Position numbers and translations under genes: made by a program. The notes under the pieces were generated by a model. That model ran no database searches. It was not told where the DNA came from and saw nothing but the letters and a program-made list of their open reading frames with translations. From Marinobacterium litorale DSM 23545 (lineage in GTDB: Bacteria; Pseudomonadota; Gammaproteobacteria; Pseudomonadales; Balneatricaceae), in contig NZ_AUAZ01000017.1 of the NCBI RefSeq assembly GCF_000428985.1, positions 1-64,000 on the forward strand: 64,000 bases of DNA. Direction: 5' to 3'. Below, piece by piece: positions 1 to 9,420 of the stretch; position 1 is the stretch's first letter, and each line of letters begins with the position of its first letter.

Positions 1-282
1 AGCGATGTGAAAGGGAGCTTCGAGGCGCTGGATGGCTGGATCCGCCGGCATCTGCGCAAAATCCTCTGGCGTCAATGGAAGCGGCCGTTCACCCGGGTCA
101 AGATGCTGATGCGACTGGGTCTGTCTGAAGACAGGGCTTGGCGCAGTGCGACCAATGGGCGTGGTCCTTGGTGGAACTCATGCGCCTCGCACTTGAATCA
201 GGCATTGCCGAAGAAGGTGTTTGATCGCATCGGACTGGTATCGCTGATGGATCAGTATCATCGGCTTAAATGTGTATCATGA
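1..282 (+). CDS. group II intron reverse transcriptase/maturase, C-terminal fragment
   Basis: This is the last 93 or so codons of a group II intron-encoded protein, open through the left window edge. The visible part holds the C-terminal maturase/X and DNA-binding stretch, with the family-typical runs RRHLRKILWRQWKRP, NGRGPWW and GLVSLMDQY close to the stop. The reverse transcriptase palm would lie to the left. The protein helps fold and splice the intron RNA and drives retrohoming. The stop is followed directly by RNA structures that look like intron domains V and VI, as expected for an ORF inserted in domain IV. Whether the full-length gene is intact cannot be judged here. Confidence 0.85.
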   Translation, partial: SDVKGSFEALDGWIRRHLRKILWRQWKRPFTRVKMLMRLGLSEDRAWRSATNGRGPWWNSCASHLNQALPKKVFDRIGLVSLMDQYHRLKCVS

Positions 283-353
283 ACCGCCGTATGCGGAACC
301 GCACGTACGGTGGTGTGAGAGGACGGAGGTCGCAAGACCTCCTCCTACTCGAT
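1..353 (+). mobile_element. group II intron, 3' portion (maturase end plus domains V and VI)
   Basis: After the maturase stop (280-282) there is a compact hairpin at about 289-316, with CCGTATGCGG facing CCGCACGTACGG, which is the usual look of catalytic domain V. A GGAGGTC-GCAA-GACCTCC stem-loop at about 325-343 is a good domain VI candidate. The sequence then reads CCTACTCGAT, matching the common 3' end of bacterial group II introns, so the 3' splice site is placed at about 353. The element sits roughly 160 bp upstream of pqqA. Exact boundaries are inferred from family appearance. Confidence 0.75.
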
Positions 354-515
354 TGGAGTCTGTAGCCCGGTAGGAGCTGTAAGGCGGATGCCGGGGCTCT
401 GGTATTTCAGGCCCCTACGATTTCGCGAGAATTTTAGTTCCAAAGTACCATATGGCCAGGGCGTCCCGGCTCCTATGATCAAGGTGTCTTTAACAATAAC
501 AACGAGGTATTCGTT

Positions 516-587
516 ATGTGGACTAAACCTGCTTACACAGATCTGCGCATCGGCTTCGAAGTCACCATGTACTTCGCCAACCGCTGA
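516..587 (+). CDS. pqqA: PQQ precursor peptide PqqA (23 aa)
   Basis: This short gene encodes the ribosomally made precursor of the redox cofactor pyrroloquinoline quinone. The peptide reads [12 protein letters not shown]..., with Glu15 and Tyr19 in the conserved ExxxY spacing; these are the two residues that PqqE crosslinks and that become the PQQ skeleton. Length and sequence fit the family almost exactly. A purine-rich stretch (ACAACGAGG) lies about 9 nt before the ATG. pqqBCDE follow on the same strand after a hairpin that may set a high precursor-to-enzyme ratio. The 160 nt between the upstream intron and this gene show no confident promoter. Confidence 0.95.
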
Positions 588-605
588 TAGCCCGCTCTGA
601 GTGGG

Positions 606-627
606 GCTGCCGGTTTGGGCCGGCAGC
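606..627 (+). terminator. hairpin between pqqA and pqqB, possible partial terminator
   Basis: An 8-bp perfect GC-rich stem (GCTGCCGG / CCGGCAGC) with a 6-nt loop begins 19 nt after the pqqA stop. It is followed only by TTCTCT, so it is not a strong intrinsic terminator. Its position suits partial termination or 3'-end protection of an abundant pqqA transcript, which is inference. Confidence 0.45.
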
Positions 628-698
628 TTCTCTCCAGCCCGGATCGCTATCCCCTCAATCGTCGGTCCCGCCGACATAACTCTGGGCACACAATAACA

Positions 699-1619
699 AT
701 GAAAGTTCAGATTCTGGGTTCTGCCGCCGGCGGTGGTTTCCCGCAGTGGAACTGTAACTGCGATAACTGCACAGGCGTCCGAAACGGCACCCTAAACGCC
801 AAGCCCCGCACTCAATCCTCCATCGCCGTATCCAGCAACGGGACGGACTGGGTTCTTTTTAATGCGTCGCCTGATATTCGGGCTCAGCTGGCTGATTTCA
901 GCCCTATGCAGCCAGGCCGCGCCAAGCGTGATACCGGCATCGGCGCCATCGTCCTGATGGATAGCCAGATCGATCACACCACAGGCTTGCTGATGCTGCG
1001 TGAAGGCTGTCCGCTGGATGTCTGGTGCACCGATATGGTCTACCAGGACCTCACCACGGGCTTTCCGATCTTCAACATGCTCGAGCACTGGAATGGTGGT
1101 TTGAACCGTCACCGCATTCGAGTCGACGAAGCAGTCAATCGCTTCACCATAGAGTGTGCGCCGGGCCTTGAATTTACCGCCGTACCTTTGATCTCCAGCG
1201 CGCCGCCTTACTCCCCGCACCGTAACGACCCGCATCCCGGTGACAATATCGGTATGCTGATCCGCGATACCGTCACCGGTAAATCGCTGTTCTATGCGCC
1301 GGGTCTTGGCAAAATCGAATCTCACCTGCCACAGATGATGGCTGAAAGTGATTGCCTGCTGGTGGATGGCACACTCTGGCGTGAAGACGAGATGATCCAT
1401 GCGGGCGTTGGCGACAAGCTCGGTGTCCATATGGGGCATCTGCCGCAATCGGGGGAGAACGGTATGATCGCCTTTCTCGATACCTTAGATAAGCCACGTA
1501 AAGTGCTGATTCATATAAATAATACCAATCCGATCCTGATCGAAGACTCTCCCGAGCGTGCCACCCTGGCCGAGCATGGGATCGAAGTCTCTCACGATGG
1601 AATGAGCATCGAACTCTAG
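699..1619 (+). CDS. pqqB: PQQ biosynthesis protein PqqB
   Basis: PqqB is a metallo-beta-lactamase-fold protein needed for efficient PQQ production; current models have it hydroxylate a tyrosine-derived intermediate. The 306-residue product starts [19 protein letters not shown], the family's characteristic N-terminus, so the ATG at 699 was chosen over in-frame codons further upstream. The [10 protein letters not shown] segment corresponds to the metal-site region, and NCNCDNC near the N-terminus supplies cysteine ligands seen in PqqB proteins. Length is normal (about 300). The gene ends 9 nt before pqqC, in a typical pqqABCDE layout. Confidence 0.96.
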   Translation: MKVQILGSAAGGGFPQWNCNCDNCTGVRNGTLNAKPRTQSSIAVSSNGTDWVLFNASPDIRAQLADFSPMQPGRAKRDTGIGAIVLMDSQIDHTTGLLMLREGCPLDVWCTDMVYQDLTTGFPIFNMLEHWNGGLNRHRIRVDEAVNRFTIECAPGLEFTAVPLISSAPPYSPHRNDPHPGDNIGMLIRDTVTGKSLFYAPGLGKIESHLPQMMAESDCLLVDGTLWREDEMIHAGVGDKLGVHMGHLPQSGENGMIAFLDTLDKPRKVLIHINNTNPILIEDSPERATLAEHGIEVSHDGMSIEL

Positions 1620-1628
1620 GAGTCTGTC

Positions 1629-2384
1629 ATGAGTACATTGGAACCGATGAGCCGCGAGGCGTTTGAGCAGGCACTGCGTGCCAAGGGCGGGCTGTATCAC
1701 ATCTACCACCCGTTTCATGTCGACATGTACGAGGGCCGCTCCACACCGGAGCAGATCCGGGGCTGGGTGGCCAACCGATTCTATTACCAGATCAACATTC
1801 CGCTGAAAGACGCCGCAATCATGGCCAACTGCCCGGATCGCGATGTGCGCCGTCAGTGGGTTCAGCGTGTGCTCGACCATGATGGCTACGACGGTGCCGA
1901 AGGCGGCATTGAGGCCTGGTTAAGACTCGGTGAAGCAGTGGGGCTGACCCGTGAAGAGATCCTGTCCCAGGAGCATGTGCTGCCGGGTGTGCGTTTTGCC
2001 GTGGACGCCTATGTCAACTTTGCCCGCCGTGCTGGCTGGGAGGAGGCCGCCAGTTCCTCACTGACAGAACTCTTTGCTCCCACCATTCACCAGTCACGGC
2101 TGGATACCTGGCCTGCGCACTATCCCTGGATTAAGGAAGAGGGATACCAATACTTCCGTAATCGCCTGACGGAAGCGCGTCGTGACGTGAAGCACGGCCT
2201 GACCATTACGCTGGATTTCTACAAGACCCGAGAGCAGCAGGATCGGATGCTGGAAATTCTTCAGTTCAAGCTGGATGTGCTCTGGAGCATGTTGGATGCC
2301 ATGAGCATGGCGTATGAACTGGAACGTCCGCCGTATCATACGGTGACCAAAGAGAAAGTCTATCACCGGGGGCTGTTCCAATGA
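1629..2384 (+). CDS. pqqC: pyrroloquinoline-quinone synthase PqqC
   Basis: PqqC is the cofactor-free oxidase that carries out the last step of PQQ synthesis, ring closure and eight-electron oxidation of AHQQ. The 251-residue protein has the expected size and the all-helical PqqC/TENA-like sequence, with recognisable blocks [26 protein letters not shown] and [12 protein letters not shown] ribosome site lies 9 nt before the ATG. Its stop codon overlaps the pqqD start (ATGA), which implies translational coupling. Confidence 0.96.
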   Translation: MSTLEPMSREAFEQALRAKGGLYHIYHPFHVDMYEGRSTPEQIRGWVANRFYYQINIPLKDAAIMANCPDRDVRRQWVQRVLDHDGYDGAEGGIEAWLRLGEAVGLTREEILSQEHVLPGVRFAVDAYVNFARRAGWEEAASSSLTELFAPTIHQSRLDTWPAHYPWIKEEGYQYFRNRLTEARRDVKHGLTITLDFYKTREQQDRMLEILQFKLDVLWSMLDAMSMAYELERPPYHTVTKEKVYHRGLFQ

Positions 2385-2674
2385 ATGCGGCGACCAACCA
2401 ACCGGACATCCTGAAAGCGGTACCGGCACTGGAGCGGATGTTTCGTTTCCAGTGGGAGGAGGCGCAACATGCGTACGTACTGCTGTACCCGGAAGGGATG
2501 GTTAAACTGAACGACAGTGCCGGTGAAATTCTCGCCCTGGTCGATGGCACGCGTTCGGTGGCCGAGATCTGTGCGGCGTTGGAGCAGAAGTTTCCCAACG
2601 CCGGAGACCTGAGCCGCGATATCCTGGAGTTTATGGAGGTGGCCCATGAGCAGCGTTGGATCCACTACGGCTAG
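2381..2674 (+). CDS. pqqD: PQQ peptide chaperone PqqD
   Basis: PqqD is the RiPP recognition element that binds the PqqA leader and presents it to the radical-SAM enzyme PqqE. The 97-residue protein contains the winged-helix PqqD signature, including [16 protein letters not shown] and [11 protein letters not shown]. It begins inside the pqqC stop (ATGA) and overlaps the start of pqqE by 29 nt. This tight packing fits the physical PqqD-PqqE partnership; in some species the two are fused. Confidence 0.95.
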   Translation: MNAATNQPDILKAVPALERMFRFQWEEAQHAYVLLYPEGMVKLNDSAGEILALVDGTRSVAEICAALEQKFPNAGDLSRDILEFMEVAHEQRWIHYG

Positions 2675-3866
2675 TACGCTGGCGAAAGAGGCAGCCCGTG
2701 AGAAAAAGGCGCACGGCCAACCGCTGTGGCTGCTTGCTGAACTGACCTACAAGTGTCCGCTGCAGTGCCCGTACTGCAGCAATCCGCTGGACTTTGCCCA
2801 AACCGGTGAGGAGCTGAGCACCGACCAGTGGATCGATGTGTTCCGCCAGGCGCGCAAGATGGGCGCGGCACAGCTCGGGTTCTCCGGCGGGGAACCGTTG
2901 GTGCGCCGCGACCTGGAACAACTGATTGCTGAGGCCCGTAATCTGGGTTATTACACTAACCTGATTACCTCAGGCATCGGCTTGAATGCGCAGCGTATTG
3001 CCGCATTTCGTGAAGCGGGGCTAGACCACATCCAGGTCAGCTTCCAGGCCGCCGATGAGGAGGTCAACAATATGTTGGCCGGCTCAAAAAAGGCGTTTGC
3101 GCAGAAACTGGCCATGGCCCGTGAGGTAAAAGCCCAAGGCTATCCCATGGTGCTTAACTTCGTGACCCATAAGCACAATATCGATCGGATCGACCGCATT
3201 ATCGAGCTATGTGTGGAGCTGGAAGCCGATTATGTGGAGCTCGCGACCTGCCAGTACTACGGTTGGGCATACGAAAACCGTGAGCAACTGCTGCCGACAC
3301 AGGCACAGCTTGAGCGGGCGGAGCGGATCACCAATGAATACCGCGCCAAACTGGCCGAGCAGGGCAACCCGATCAAACTGATCTTCGTAACGCCGGACTA
3401 CTACGAAGAACGTCCCAAAAAGTGCATGAATGGTTGGGGAGAGATTTTCCTGACGGTTACACCCGACGGTACCGCTTTGCCGTGTCACAGCGCGCGTATG
3501 CTGCCGATCGAGTTTCCCAACGTGAAAGAGCAGACTCTCGAACAGATTTGGAATGAGTCCAATGGCTTCAACCACTTTCGCGGCGACGAGTGGATGAAGG
3601 AGCCTTGCCGCTCTTGCGATGAGAAAGAAAACGACCACGGTGGCTGTCGCTGCCAGGCGTACTTGATGACCGGCGATATGAACGCCGCAGATCCTGTCTG
3701 TGCCAAATCACCGGATCATCAAAAGATACTGGACGCCCGTGCCAGTTCAGAGCTGGATCATAATGAGGAACAGATCCTGTTTCGCAATGAGCGTAACTCT
3801 CGACTCAACACGCGATTCAATACGCGCGAGCATGACGATGAACGGGTCTTCGCCCGCTCTAGCTGA
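2646..3866 (+). CDS. pqqE: PqqA peptide cyclase PqqE (radical SAM)
   Basis: PqqE forms the carbon-carbon bond between Glu and Tyr of PqqA by radical SAM chemistry. The 406-residue protein carries the CxxxCxxC cluster motif (Cys37, Cys41, Cys44; KCPLQCPYC), the [11 protein letters not shown]-binding stretch, and a C-terminal SPASM region with the cysteine pattern LPCHS ... CRSCDEK ... GGCRCQ ... DPVC that holds auxiliary clusters. A GGAGG lies just ahead of the ATG inside pqqD. The C-terminal tail is about 20-25 residues longer and more polar than usual, and overlaps the start of the next gene. Confidence 0.96.
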   Translation: MSSVGSTTASTLAKEAAREKKAHGQPLWLLAELTYKCPLQCPYCSNPLDFAQTGEELSTDQWIDVFRQARKMGAAQLGFSGGEPLVRRDLEQLIAEARNLGYYTNLITSGIGLNAQRIAAFREAGLDHIQVSFQAADEEVNNMLAGSKKAFAQKLAMAREVKAQGYPMVLNFVTHKHNIDRIDRIIELCVELEADYVELATCQYYGWAYENREQLLPTQAQLERAERITNEYRAKLAEQGNPIKLIFVTPDYYEERPKKCMNGWGEIFLTVTPDGTALPCHSARMLPIEFPNVKEQTLEQIWNESNGFNHFRGDEWMKEPCRSCDEKENDHGGCRCQAYLMTGDMNAADPVCAKSPDHQKILDARASSELDHNEEQILFRNERNSRLNTRFNTREHDDERVFARSS

Positions 3867-5751
3867 CCGCTTTTGCGCATTGCAAGAGCCAATCAGCGCT
3901 GCCAATGCCGTCGCCGCCGTCCACGACTACGCGATGCTGCGCTGGCACCGGGGTGAGGTGATTGGTGTCCGTTTTGACCCGGTGAGCGGCCGGAACCGGC
4001 TGTGCCGGTTTGACTACGGGCAGGCGATCTCGCTGTTGCCGGAAGGGTTCAGCGTTCGCAGCCGGGTCCATGAATACGGAGGTGGCGCTTGGTGTCCAGG
4101 AGCTAATGGGCAACTTTTCTTCGTAAACGATGTTGACCAGCAGATTTGGCGAGTCGATGGTAACGGCGGGCAGCCCATCCAGCATACGGATCTGCCCAAT
4201 ACCCGATTTGCCGATCTGCTGTTTGATGAGGGCCGCAACCGTTTAATTGCCATTAGCGAAACCCATTATGCCCCTGGGTTAAAGCAGGAGCCCGCCAACC
4301 GGCTGGTCACCGTCGATCAGCGAGGGCGAGTGGCGGTGCTGGCGAAGGGCGCTGATTTCTACTCATCACCCACTTTGAGCCCGGACGGGCATCAGCTGGC
4401 CTGGATCGAATGGAATCACCCGAGTCAGCCCTGGCTTTCGACACGCCTGTGTCTGGTCAATCTGGATACCGGCGGTATGCCCGGGCACGTGCAGGAGCTG
4501 TCTGATATCAAGGCGGCGTGGGCGCAGCCACGGTTTTCGCCCGATGGCCTCCTGCATGTGGTGGTAGACCGGGATAGCTGGTGGCGGATAGAGCGCTTTG
4601 ATGGCGAGCGTTTTGAATCGCTGGATGGGCCGGAGTGCACCGAGTTTACAACGGCGCCCTGGCAGTTTGGTTTGAGTACCTATGGTTGGACGTCTGCGGG
4701 TCAGCTCTATGCCCTGGGCCAGGTTAACGGCAATTCGCAGCTACTGACCCTCGATGATCAGGGCTGGCGCAACGTCGAATTAGGAACGCCCGTGAGTCGG
4801 CTACACGCTCTCAGTCTTCAAGATGAGCAACTGGCCTGCGTGGTCGAGTTCGATAATCGCTTGCCAGCTGTTATGACGGTCGATATAGCAGCACCCACTG
4901 CAGAAACCGCTTGCTGCACACTTCTGACCGGTGGTGAGCAGCCGGCCTATCCGGTCAGCGTCCCACAGCGTGGTTACGTGGCGGTAAGATCAGAGGCAAA
5001 TGGGGAAAGCACCGAAGTGCCTTACTTTCTCTATCGCCCGACCCATATCGATGGACACACGCCATTACCGTTGGTGATCTACACCCACGGCGGCCCCACT
5101 GCAGCGACGGCTCCCACATTCAAGCCGGCGATCCAATACTGGACTCAGCGCGGCTTTATGATTGCGGATGTGAACTACCGGGGCAGCACAGGCTTTGGTC
5201 GCGACTATCGCACGATGCTGGCGGGGCAGTGGGGTGTCACCGATGTTCAGGATGTGGAGGCGGTGGCAAACCAGCTGATTGAACAGGGGTTGGCTGACCC
5301 TCGCGCCGTGTTTATCCGTGGTAATAGCGCAGGTGGTTACACCACGCTATCGGCACTGGCGCGTTCTAACCTGTTCACCGCAGGTGCCAGCCTCTATGGC
5401 GTGTCGGACCCGGCCCGCCTGAATGAGCTGACCCACAAGTTCGAGTCTCGCTATCTCTCCTGGCTGATTGGTGATCCTGCAACAGAGGCGGATCGATACC
5501 GGGACCGCTCACCTCTGTTCAATGCCCACCGGATAACCGCCCCCGTGATCTTCTTTCAGGGTGAGCAGGACAAGGTCGTCCTTCCTGAACAGACCCGGAA
5601 GATGGCCGAAACCCTTGCGAATAACGGTGTACCGGTGGAATCCCACTATTTTGAGGACGAAGCGCACGGCTTTCGGAAGGCCGAGAACCAGGCGTCTGTC
5701 CTTGAACTGGAACATGCTTTCTATTGCCGGGAAATCGATAACCCGGCTTAG
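3832..5751 (+). CDS. S9-family prolyl oligopeptidase-like serine peptidase of the pqq locus
   Basis: The 639-residue product has an N-terminal beta-propeller-like half (repeated blocks such as [12 protein letters not shown] and [10 protein letters not shown]) and a C-terminal alpha/beta-hydrolase domain. The catalytic serine lies in [11 protein letters not shown], the Asp region in [10 protein letters not shown] and the His in DEAHGFR. It belongs to the acylaminoacyl/dipeptidyl peptidase type of S9. The start at 3832 (or the ATG at 3838) lies within the end of pqqE, so it is the last gene of the PQQ operon. Pseudomonas pqq clusters carry a similar gene (called pqqH in P. aeruginosa). No PqqF-type zinc peptidase is visible, so a role in PqqA trimming is plausible but inferred. 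Confidence 0.85.
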   Translation: MTMNGSSPALADRFCALQEPISAANAVAAVHDYAMLRWHRGEVIGVRFDPVSGRNRLCRFDYGQAISLLPEGFSVRSRVHEYGGGAWCPGANGQLFFVNDVDQQIWRVDGNGGQPIQHTDLPNTRFADLLFDEGRNRLIAISETHYAPGLKQEPANRLVTVDQRGRVAVLAKGADFYSSPTLSPDGHQLAWIEWNHPSQPWLSTRLCLVNLDTGGMPGHVQELSDIKAAWAQPRFSPDGLLHVVVDRDSWWRIERFDGERFESLDGPECTEFTTAPWQFGLSTYGWTSAGQLYALGQVNGNSQLLTLDDQGWRNVELGTPVSRLHALSLQDEQLACVVEFDNRLPAVMTVDIAAPTAETACCTLLTGGEQPAYPVSVPQRGYVAVRSEANGESTEVPYFLYRPTHIDGHTPLPLVIYTHGGPTAATAPTFKPAIQYWTQRGFMIADVNYRGSTGFGRDYRTMLAGQWGVTDVQDVEAVANQLIEQGLADPRAVFIRGNSAGGYTTLSALARSNLFTAGASLYGVSDPARLNELTHKFESRYLSWLIGDPATEADRYRDRSPLFNAHRITAPVIFFQGEQDKVVLPEQTRKMAETLANNGVPVESHYFEDEAHGFRKAENQASVLELEHAFYCREIDNPA

Positions 5752-6326
5752 GCGTTCACACCAAACCCGTTTGCACGGGCTAACCACTTTTCCCGCGTTT
5801 CAGACTTAGCGCTTTGCACCGGCCCAAATGAGGTGATCTTCACCGGCTTGATGCCACAGAATTCGAGGATGGTGCGTTTCATCTGGTTATGCCCCGGCAT
5901 TCTGTAGACCCAGCGGTAAAACCAGGGTGGGGTGTCCATGGTGACCAATAGGTGGGCGCTTCGGCCCTTGAGCAAGGCATCGGGCATCAGAGCCCCTTTC
6001 TGATATTTGAAGGCGAATCCCGGCAGGAATACCCGGTCGATGAAGCCTTTGAGCAGGGCAGGCATTGCGCCCCACCAGTTGGGGTATACGATCACAATAT
6101 GTTGTGCCCACAGGATCGCCTCCTGCGATTCGACAAGGTCGGGTTCCAGAGATTGAATCTCTTTGTAGCCGTTATGGAGGATTGGGTCGAAGTCGAGCTC
6201 GCCCAAGTGTAATGTCCGCACTTCATGACCCGCTGATGAGGCGCCCTCGACATAGGCTTGCGCCAATGCGGCGCAAAGGCTTTGCGATGATGAATGGCCA
6301 AGAATAACCAGAATACGTTTGCTCAT
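5748..6326 (-). CDS. flavodoxin-fold NAD(P)H:quinone oxidoreductase family protein
   Basis: The 192-residue protein starts MSKRILVILGHSSSQSL and carries the FMN-binding features of the KefF/MdaB/DT-diaphorase family, with YPNWWGAMPALLKGFIDRVF in the middle. Members reduce quinones or act as regulatory subunits of K+/H+ antiporters; the substrate here is unknown. The ATG at 6326 is preceded by GGAG, better than the upstream in-frame codon. It converges with the S9 peptidase gene, their ends overlapping by 4 nt. It is likely transcribed with nothing else, since the MerR gene upstream has its own spacing. Confidence 0.85.
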   Translation of the reverse strand: MSKRILVILGHSSSQSLCAALAQAYVEGASSAGHEVRTLHLGELDFDPILHNGYKEIQSLEPDLVESQEAILWAQHIVIVYPNWWGAMPALLKGFIDRVFLPGFAFKYQKGALMPDALLKGRSAHLLVTMDTPPWFYRWVYRMPGHNQMKRTILEFCGIKPVKITSFGPVQSAKSETREKWLARANGFGVNA

Positions 6327-6387
6327 AGTGACTCCGTTCTTTGTGAGCAATCAGGTTAACCCTTTCCCTTAGGGGCAGGGTCAACAC

Positions 6388-6756
6388 TTATCGGTTACAG
6401 GTCCATATATCCGGCGACTGCGCCAGGTCCTGCTTTAGCTGTTCAATTGCAACCAGTTGATGTTGAGTGATTTCTAGCTGATGGCGAAGGTCTTTTTGCT
6501 TGCGTTCGATCAAAGTGATCAGCGCTTCGGGGTTAGCTCTGTTACCGGTTTCATTGAGAAGGTGCGCTGTCAGCTCCTTGAGCTTAAAGCCCAGTGACTG
6601 AGCACATCTTATCGTCTTAACGAGCTCCACCATATCGGTGGAGTACACGCGGTAGCTACCCTGACGTGGAGGCGTTGGAATAAGTCCCAGTTGCTCGTAA
6701 AGATAAATCGCCTTGCGAGAGGCGCCTGTTCGTTTGCATAGCTCCCCGATATACAT
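6388..6756 (-). CDS. MerR-family transcriptional regulator
   Basis: The 122-residue protein starts MYIGELCKRTGASRKAIYLYEQLGLI, the winged helix-turn-helix of MerR regulators, followed by the second wing (GSYRVYS) and a C-terminal coiled-coil dimerisation helix (about residues 80-115). The ATG at 6756 has GGAGG 11 nt upstream and is preferred to an in-frame upstream codon. It lies just upstream of the quinone reductase gene on the same strand with a 60-nt gap, so it probably controls that gene in response to a redox-active or toxic compound (inference). No metal-binding cysteine pair typical of CueR/ZntR is visible at the C-terminus. Confidence 0.85.
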   Translation of the reverse strand: MYIGELCKRTGASRKAIYLYEQLGLIPTPPRQGSYRVYSTDMVELVKTIRCAQSLGFKLKELTAHLLNETGNRANPEALITLIERKQKDLRHQLEITQHQLVAIEQLKQDLAQSPDIWTCNR

Positions 6757-6773
6757 ATGAGAGAGTTCCTCCT

Positions 6774-7130
6774 TCAGTACTGCCACTGGCCCTGCTCGCT
6801 AACCAGTGTTTCCGATCTATTACGGATCACTTCCAGATAACCGGTTTCGTGTACGTAGTAGATCACGTTGCCGTTACGAAATTGGTAACCAAGGAAACGA
6901 CAGGGGCTTACGCCATCGGCGCAGGTGGTGTGCCAGGTTTCGCCGGTCAGCTCGATACTGTTGCCGCTTACTTTGCTCTTACCCCGGTAGATGACCTGAT
7001 CACAGGTCACATTACCCTCTGCACAGAGGGTTTCGATCTGAACCTGATAGTGGGGCGTTTCCAGGTCGCTGGCATTTACCGAAATCGCGAAGGGAAGCAG
7101 GGCAAGAATCAACAGAGGTGGCGCGGGCAT
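6774..7130 (-). CDS. small secreted protein of unknown function
   Basis: The 118-residue product begins with a signal-peptide-like segment (MPAPPLLILALLPFAISVNA) that should direct it to the periplasm. The mature part is beta-rich and carries four cysteines (TLCAEGNVTCDQ and TTCADGVSPCRF), suggesting two disulfide bonds. The start was set at the ATG with an upstream GAGG. I do not recognise a family. It ends 17 nt before the MerR gene on the same strand. Confidence 0.6.
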   Translation of the reverse strand: MPAPPLLILALLPFAISVNASDLETPHYQVQIETLCAEGNVTCDQVIYRGKSKVSGNSIELTGETWHTTCADGVSPCRFLGYQFRNGNVIYYVHETGYLEVIRNRSETLVSEQGQWQY

Positions 7131-7267
7131 GTCCGAGTTTCCTCGCTGGGTTTGAATAGGTAACTGTACAACAGATGCAATAAGAGAGTGCCGCAAGCTG
7201 CCAGAGTGGGCAACGTCTAGTTCAACCAGCTACGCTTTTTACCAGATCGAATGCTAGGAGGTGTGCG

Positions 7268-7801
7268 ATGGCTGAAGTAGAGATCAGCGACGTCAGGGTT
7301 GAGTGCGTTCAGGGCGATATTACCGAGCAGCCGGATATGGATGCCATTGTGAATGCCGCTAACGCTGAGCTGGCACCCGGCGGCGGGGTAGCCGGGGCAA
7401 TTCACCGGGCTGCCGGTTCAGGGCTGGCGAAGGAGTGTCAGGCGTATGCGCCGATCTCGCCGGGGCAGGCGGTTATCAGTGGCGGGTATAAATTGCCAAA
7501 CAAGTATGTCATCCATTGCCTGGGCCCGGTATATGGCCGTGATGAGCCTTCCGATGAACTGCTAGCATCCTGTTATCGCAAGGCGCTCGAGCTGGCTGAG
7601 AAAAACGGGGTCGAGTCTCTGGCCTTTCCGGCCATCTCCACCGGCGTGTTCCAGTTCCCGTTTGAGGCGGCGACCGAGATCGCAGTCAATGAGGTGAAAG
7701 CGCAGGCACCTTCGTTGAAATCGGTGAAGCGTATTCGTTTTGTGCTGTTCAGCCAGTCGGATCTTGAGGGCTACGAACGTGCATTGGCCGCGCTCAATTA
7801 A
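7268..7801 (+). CDS. macrodomain protein (ADP-ribose/O-acetyl-ADP-ribose hydrolase type)
   Basis: The 177-residue protein is a single macrodomain: QGDITEQPDMDAIVNAANAEL, GGGVAGAIHRAAG and FPAISTGVFQFP are the ADP-ribose-binding loops of the YmdB/TARG1-like class. Members remove ADP-ribose from proteins or nucleic acids or deacetylate O-acetyl-ADP-ribose in the cytoplasm. An AGGAGG lies 7 nt before the ATG. It appears monocistronic, with about 120 nt to the next gene. Confidence 0.9.
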   Translation: MAEVEISDVRVECVQGDITEQPDMDAIVNAANAELAPGGGVAGAIHRAAGSGLAKECQAYAPISPGQAVISGGYKLPNKYVIHCLGPVYGRDEPSDELLASCYRKALELAEKNGVESLAFPAISTGVFQFPFEAATEIAVNEVKAQAPSLKSVKRIRFVLFSQSDLEGYERALAALN

Positions 7802-7920
7802 AAATGCGGTGTAGATCGGTTAAAAGACATATGATTGTCCCATTGGATTGCTACAGTGATTGGGCGTGAGCAGCGCTCATACGCTCCCTAAAGAAAGGCC
7901 TGAATAGAAAGGACTAAAGC

Positions 7921-8628
7921 ATGGCTAATGTGCATTTTATCGGTGGTGAAAAAGGCGGTGTCGGCAAGTCAATGACGTCGCGTCTGCTGGCCCAGTATTA
8001 CATTGATACTAACCGTCCGTTTATGGGCTTCGACTCCGACGCCTCGCACAGCACATTCTCGCGTTTTTATGGTGATTTCGCTTCCCCGGTGATGGTAGGA
8101 GACGACGAAAGCCTTGATAGCATCCTTGAAACCTGTGAAACCCAGCCTGATCAGGACCTGGTGATCGATCTGGCCGCTCAGACCTCAACCCGGCTGGGTG
8201 AATGGATTGAAGAAACTGACGTATTCGGACTGCTTGAGGAGCTTGGGCATCAGGTCTACCTCTGGCACGTGATGGATGATGGTAAGGACTCGGTCGATCT
8301 GCTGGAGGGGGCGCTGGCGCGCTATCCGGCACCGTCTCTTAAGTGGGTTGTCGTGGAGAATCATGGCCGGGGCGGTGACTTCAGCCAGTTTGAGGCGTCC
8401 GATGCCTACAAAGCGGCGATCGAGCGCGGGGCTTCCGTATTCAAACTGGGCAAACTCCACCCCAAACTCACCCATAAAGCGGATTTCGCCAACGCCAGCT
8501 TCTGGGCGGCGGCAAACAACCGCGACCTGATGAATATCGCGGAGCGTCAACGGATGAAAGTGTGGTTGCGTAACAACTATACTCAGCTGGACAAGCTGCT
8601 ACCGCAGGTTTCAGCAACAGAAGAATAA
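7921..8628 (+). CDS. ParA/MinD-superfamily ATPase, orphan
   Basis: The 235-residue protein starts with a deviant Walker A motif, GGEKGGVGKSMTS (residues 8-20), followed by GFDSDASHSTF, marking a ParA/MinD-type P-loop ATPase. A DNA-binding ParB partner or cell-division genes are absent from the neighbourhood. Related stand-alone proteins are annotated as mobilisation/partition-like ATPases of unknown function. A GAAAGGAC site precedes the ATG. Its cellular role cannot be assigned. Confidence 0.75.
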   Translation: MANVHFIGGEKGGVGKSMTSRLLAQYYIDTNRPFMGFDSDASHSTFSRFYGDFASPVMVGDDESLDSILETCETQPDQDLVIDLAAQTSTRLGEWIEETDVFGLLEELGHQVYLWHVMDDGKDSVDLLEGALARYPAPSLKWVVVENHGRGGDFSQFEASDAYKAAIERGASVFKLGKLHPKLTHKADFANASFWAAANNRDLMNIAERQRMKVWLRNNYTQLDKLLPQVSATEE

Positions 8629-8738
8629 ACCGTTTGTTTTGCGTTCCGGCCAGCCCGGTTCGGCTTTTACTCATCGGGCTTGCCGGGATTCCCGTCAACA
8701 ACAGTAACGACGGGCACCGTTAAAAGGGGGCGACAAAA

Positions 8739-9134
8739 ATGCAAGGCAGCTGTTTATGCGGCGCGGTCAGATACGAAATTGACAGCATCGACAAGCCGAT
8801 TGGTCACTGCCACTGCAGGACCTGTCAAAAAGCCCATGCCGCCGCGTTTGCGACCACCGCAGGCGTGATGCGTGATCATTTTCGCTGGGTCAGTGGAGAT
8901 GATGTCCGCACAGCCTTTGAGTCATCGCCGGGTAAGCAGCGCCACTTCTGTTCCAAGTGTGGCTCACACCTGGTGGCTGAACGGGAAGGCCAACCTCATG
9001 TGATTGTGCGTGTTGCAACCCTTGATGAGGACCCGGGTAGCCGGCCCGCTCAGCATATCTGGACGTCTGAGGACAGGGAATGGCTTCAGTACGATCATTT
9101 ACCCGCTTACGAAGGCTGGCCACCGGGGCGGTAG
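8739..9134 (+). CDS. GFA-domain protein (glutathione-dependent formaldehyde-activating enzyme family)
   Basis: The 131-residue protein begins MQGSCLCGAVRYEI and has the zinc-binding cysteines of the GFA/CENP-V fold: CLC near the N-terminus, HCHCRTCQK at about 28-36 and CSKCGSHL in the C-terminal half. The family includes Gfa, proposed to condense glutathione with formaldehyde, but most members have no proven substrate. A GGGGGCGACA site precedes the ATG. Formaldehyde handling could fit the alcohol-oxidation theme of this region, but that is only contextual. Confidence 0.85.
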   Translation: MQGSCLCGAVRYEIDSIDKPIGHCHCRTCQKAHAAAFATTAGVMRDHFRWVSGDDVRTAFESSPGKQRHFCSKCGSHLVAEREGQPHVIVRVATLDEDPGSRPAQHIWTSEDREWLQYDHLPAYEGWPPGR

Positions 9135-9420
9135 CAATTGCTACAGCGTCGGTGCGATGGGTTGCCGTGCGGGTGATACCCTGGGTTTATTCCAGCCACT
9201 GTGTATTTACGCTTTGATTTATGTGTTGAAATAACTAATTCTAAAGGGGTTCTGTCGGGACCTGGGAACGTTTTTGCAAGACAGGGAGCAGTACCAAAGA
9301 GGCAGGGATATTACGACCAAATTACCGCATACTCGCTCCCCGGTTGAATGATAAAAATAAAAAGCGGTGCCAGAGTCACTCATTGGGTGAGGTTCAGCGC
9401 CGTTGAGAGGCGAAAACAGC

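Noticed and set aside
792-1448. 218-codon open frame opposite pqqB
   Set aside because: It is antisense to the complete pqqB gene, has no protein-like motifs and is explained by GC-rich codon bias.
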